Shown here: one piece after another, positions 62,025 to 64,000 of the stretch
How positions within the stretch are numbered: position 1 is the stretch's first letter
How the letters are laid out: the number at the start of each line of letters is the position of its first letter
The notes under the pieces: model-generated
Told to the model about the DNA's origin: nothing
The model's input: the letters and a program-made list of their open reading frames with translations, nothing else
The model's database searches: none
Position numbers and translations under genes: made by a program
Assembly: GCA_030867875.1 (NCBI GenBank)
Contig: JAOWCC010001501.1
Location: 31,640,792 to 31,704,791, forward strand
Reading direction: 5' to 3'
DNA length: 64,000 nt
Source: Actinernus sp. WN-2022
Taxonomy: Eukaryota; Cnidaria; Anthozoa; Actiniaria; Actinernidae

Positions 62025-62341
62025 ACGATAGTACGCGCGCTCTGATTGGCTAAGAAGCCATGTTTTATCAGAGTATATAACATGGTTAGCCGTGTTATAT
62101 AGTTTTCAACTGGCGGTTTCCTTTCATCGCGCGCGTAAATCTATATTATAAAACAAATAAAGAAGCCTCAAATCCATGTTTTATACTATCATAAAACACT
62201 CTGGTCATTTGAGAACACTTTAGAAATGTTGAAAGCACGCGCCTTCGGCTTGTGCTTTAACATTTCTCTCATGTTCTCAAATGCCCATCGTGTTTTATGA
62301 TAGTATAAAACATGGCTAAGGCTTCTTTATTTGTTAAATAT
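62025..62341. mobile_element. Foldback repeat, copy 2, with long hairpin
   Basis: Arms 62152-62238 and 62252-62335 are inverse copies (AACAAATAAAGAAGCC with TTATTTGTT at the outer ends, ATGTTTTATACTATCATAAAAC, AAATGTTGAAAGCAC) around a 13-bp loop. The right arm matches 48024-48125 in a MEAK7 intron. The upstream part (CTCTGATTGGCTAAGAAGCC) also has a counterpart at 47840. The repeat overlaps the earliest possible ATG of the next gene. Confidence 0.8.
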
Positions 62342-62347
62342 TGCACG

Positions 62348-62767
62348 ATGATTGAGACGAGAACTTGTGATTGGTTGATTCGAGGAAAGACCACGAAATG
62401 TATAAGGAAGTGTTCGAAGGTGTCAGAGTATTGCTCTCAACATAACTTCCAGATAGGAAGAGGATGTGCTATATTCGTTCCATGTTTGACGTGCGGTCGA
62501 GGCTGTCGTACTAATCACGAACTTTGTGCAAAATGTGGTGCACCTCAACGCCGTACCATTCGCAATAAGAAGAACCTTGATAAGAAGCAAGCTAACGAGT
62601 CAGCGAATATCACGTGTTCAAATGTAGTAGAATCGGAGAAAGATCTAAATGTAGTGGAATCGGAAAAAGATCGAAACGTGGTGGACATTCACGATCTCGA
62701 TAATGCATTGGATGACCTCTCCATCAGTGAGAAAGATCTAAATGTGGTAGGATCGGAGGATAAGTAG
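62348..62767 (+). CDS. Cys/His-rich small protein (virus-like)
   Basis: 139 residues from ATG 62348 (MIETRTCDWLIRGKTTKC). An earlier in-frame ATG at 62312 lies inside the foldback repeat and is less likely. The motif C..LIRG...KC...C....EYCSQH resembles the CxxxLKxGxxxxxxC...YCxxH motif common in giant-virus proteins. It is followed by a second cluster, CLTCGRGCRTNHELCAKCG, which should bind zinc. The C-terminal half is Asp/Glu/Lys-rich with three copies of EKDLNVV or EKDRNVV. Function unknown. The gene is intact and lies between two gene pieces of the same style. Confidence 0.65.
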   Translation: MIETRTCDWLIRGKTTKCIRKCSKVSEYCSQHNFQIGRGCAIFVPCLTCGRGCRTNHELCAKCGAPQRRTIRNKKNLDKKQANESANITCSNVVESEKDLNVVESEKDRNVVDIHDLDNALDDLSISEKDLNVVGSEDK

Positions 62768-62780
62768 AAATCACGATACG

Positions 62781-62848
62781 AAAAAAAAAGAAAAAAATGA
62801 AGAGAAATTGTTATGCGACCTCTCTTCATTTTTTTCTCTTTTTTTTTT
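62781..62848. terminator. Intergenic hairpin (candidate transcript 3' end)
   Basis: Left arm 62781-62805 pairs with 62821-62847: AAAATGAAGAGA against TCTCTTCATTTT, extended by A/T runs, about 25 bp with a 2-nt bulge and a 15-nt loop. It begins 14 bp after the stop of the Cys-rich gene. In mimiviruses, hairpins at gene ends mark transcript cleavage and polyadenylation, and this matches that arrangement. Confidence 0.6.
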
Positions 62849-62897
62849 AAACGAACGAACAATTAGACAATTGACAGGCATATGGTATACAACTAGT

Positions 62898-63923
62898 ATG
62901 GATAACATTATTAGATTACTTGGTCCAGAAATTTGTGCAAGCCTACATATCAAACCATTGTCGCATATTGAACCATTGTCGCATATTAGCACCGGTGAAT
63001 CATGTTCCGAATGTCTATGCCCGATGGAACTACAAGGAATGGAATTCATATGTCCCACTTGTGGTCTCGTTTCCGAGGTCGAATCATGTGAAGAAACAAC
63101 TACCAATCTTACTACTAGGTTACACATAGTAGGGCCGGATAGCTTTCAGCGTCAACATGATCTAGACCGCACAATCCCAAAGCAAAGCGATAACAAAGAA
63201 TTGCAACTACGAACGATTATACTAGAACTACGGGCATACAACACTATTTATAAACGAAATTACGCCCTCTCGTTTCCCACAAATGTATTAGTAATCGTAG
63301 CCGATGTATTCCTTCAAGTACGGAAAGTTCGTACCAAACGTAGCTATGCAAAACGAACTATTTTAGCCGCTATACTTTATCAAGCGTGTATACAATGTGG
63401 GTTCGTTAGATCTAAAGGGGATGTCGCTCGTTTTATGCAACTAAACAATAAAAGCATATGTCGTGGAGAGGGCTTTATACGTTCTCTACATGATGACGAT
63501 AATATCGATATAGATTTAAATACCGATAGAATAGCTCCTCACATTACAACGACTTTTGATAAACTCAACCCCCAAGGAGCACCTAAGAATGCCCAACAAA
63601 TAGTCTACGAGATTGTTCATAAGGCAATAGAAAACAATATAGGTACCAGCTCAATACTTAGAACTAAAGTCGTTGGAGCGAGTTACGAGGTACTGCGTCG
63701 TTCGGGATCTCGTATGTCTCTTATTGACGTTGTTAAATGGTGTGGTATATATAAGGGTTCGGTCGTGCGTTTTATCAATGAGTTGATTGCTTACAATTCC
63801 CACTTTGAGCCCATCTATACGAGACACGGTCTAACTAGCGATAGTGAAATACACAAGAAGAAAAATCCTAATAGAGTAAGAACTGGGGAAAAAACAACTT
63901 CAACGTGCTATGTACACAAATAG
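62898..63923 (+). CDS. TFIIB/VLTF3-like transcription factor (virus-like)
   Basis: 341 residues from ATG 62898 (MDNIIRLLGPEICASLHI). The earlier in-frame ATG at 62808 falls in the hairpin and is rejected. A zinc ribbon has Cys at about residues 36, 39, 52 and 55 (CSEC...CPTCG). A first cyclin-like fold follows (KRTILAAILYQACIQCGFVR, then KGDVARFMQLNNKSICRGEG) and a second (RTKVVGASYEVLRRSGSRMS, then IDVVKWCGIYKGSVVRF). Zinc ribbon plus two cyclin folds is the TFIIB layout; giant viruses encode both TFIIB and the late factor VLTF3 with similar motifs. No introns, no interruption. A host TFIIB would be more conserved, so a viral origin is the better reading. Confidence 0.75.
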   Translation: MDNIIRLLGPEICASLHIKPLSHIEPLSHISTGESCSECLCPMELQGMEFICPTCGLVSEVESCEETTTNLTTRLHIVGPDSFQRQHDLDRTIPKQSDNKELQLRTIILELRAYNTIYKRNYALSFPTNVLVIVADVFLQVRKVRTKRSYAKRTILAAILYQACIQCGFVRSKGDVARFMQLNNKSICRGEGFIRSLHDDDNIDIDLNTDRIAPHITTTFDKLNPQGAPKNAQQIVYEIVHKAIENNIGTSSILRTKVVGASYEVLRRSGSRMSLIDVVKWCGIYKGSVVRFINELIAYNSHFEPIYTRHGLTSDSEIHKKKNPNRVRTGEKTTSTCYVHK

Positions 63924-63939
63924 TTTTTATTGTATGTTA

Positions 63940-63957
63940 ATTACAAAACCGGTCCTC
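63940..63957. terminator. Small hairpin after the transcription-factor gene
   Basis: CGGTCC TCGCC GGACCG, a 6-bp GC stem about 17 bp after the stop codon, preceded by T-rich sequence. Position parallels the hairpin after the Cys-rich gene. Confidence 0.5.
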
Positions 63958-64000
63958 GCCGGACCGCATTCCTGCATAATTTATACTGAATTACCAAACC

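Noticed and set aside
62808..62897. N-terminal extension of the transcription-factor gene from an earlier ATG
   Set aside because: This part lies in the intergenic hairpin and a T-rich tract. The ATG at 62898 gives a plausible start just before conserved sequence.

Overview
The window is AT-rich, intron-bearing animal DNA that is heavily loaded with mobile elements. The mix of CR1/L2-like LINEs, Ty3/Gypsy and BEL/Pao LTR elements, a Penelope-like remnant, tRNA-derived SINEs and many short inverted-repeat elements, together with two conserved metazoan genes, points to an invertebrate, most likely a cnidarian such as a coral or anemone. The organism assignment is inference.

Two host genes organise the left and middle parts and were rebuilt exon by exon from splice sites, matching phases and protein similarity. 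Dymeclin (DYM, Golgi organisation) runs on the minus strand from its start codon at 24093. Seven exons are visible, the last at 8229-8332, and the gene continues beyond what can be seen. A MEAK7 (TLDc-domain, N-myristoylation signal MGNS) gene runs on the plus strand from 24373 to a stop at 52288 in twelve visible exons. The two start codons lie about 280 bp apart, head to head. Every junction I could test keeps the reading frame except one: no exon for the centre of the MEAK7 TLDc domain is visible between 48461 and 51914.

The introns are full of insertions. At 1-7.2 kb there is a trinucleotide satellite split by an ATCGAT-rich element, then a TTAA-flanked composite holding a mariner-type element and a nearly complete LINE. 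DYM intron 1 contains a complete, apparently young Ty3/Gypsy element (13626-19059, two identical 145-bp LTRs, 1601-codon gag-pol) and a 2-kb element with 9-bp target duplications. MEAK7 introns hold a decayed BEL/Pao element (25.2-29.3 kb), three decayed Ty3/Gypsy copies (30.7-33.9, 36.1-38.8 and 42.2-46.5 kb, the last split by a 1.9-kb palindromic insertion), LINE ends, SINEs and TTAA- or TA-flanked short elements. From 53 to 60 kb come a Penelope-like remnant, a second ATCGAT element and an inverted duplication of a small first-exon-like unit.

The last 3 kb (about 60.9-63.95 kb) differ in style: compact, intronless plus-strand genes separated by short AT-rich spacers and hairpins. They encode an F-box/ankyrin-repeat protein broken by one frameshift, a Cys/His-rich small protein, and a zinc-ribbon plus two-cyclin-fold (TFIIB/VLTF3-like) transcription factor. 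This looks like an endogenised piece of a nucleocytoplasmic large DNA virus. A foldback repeat that also occurs in a MEAK7 intron lies inside it, which argues for integration rather than contamination. It is the most interesting part of the window.
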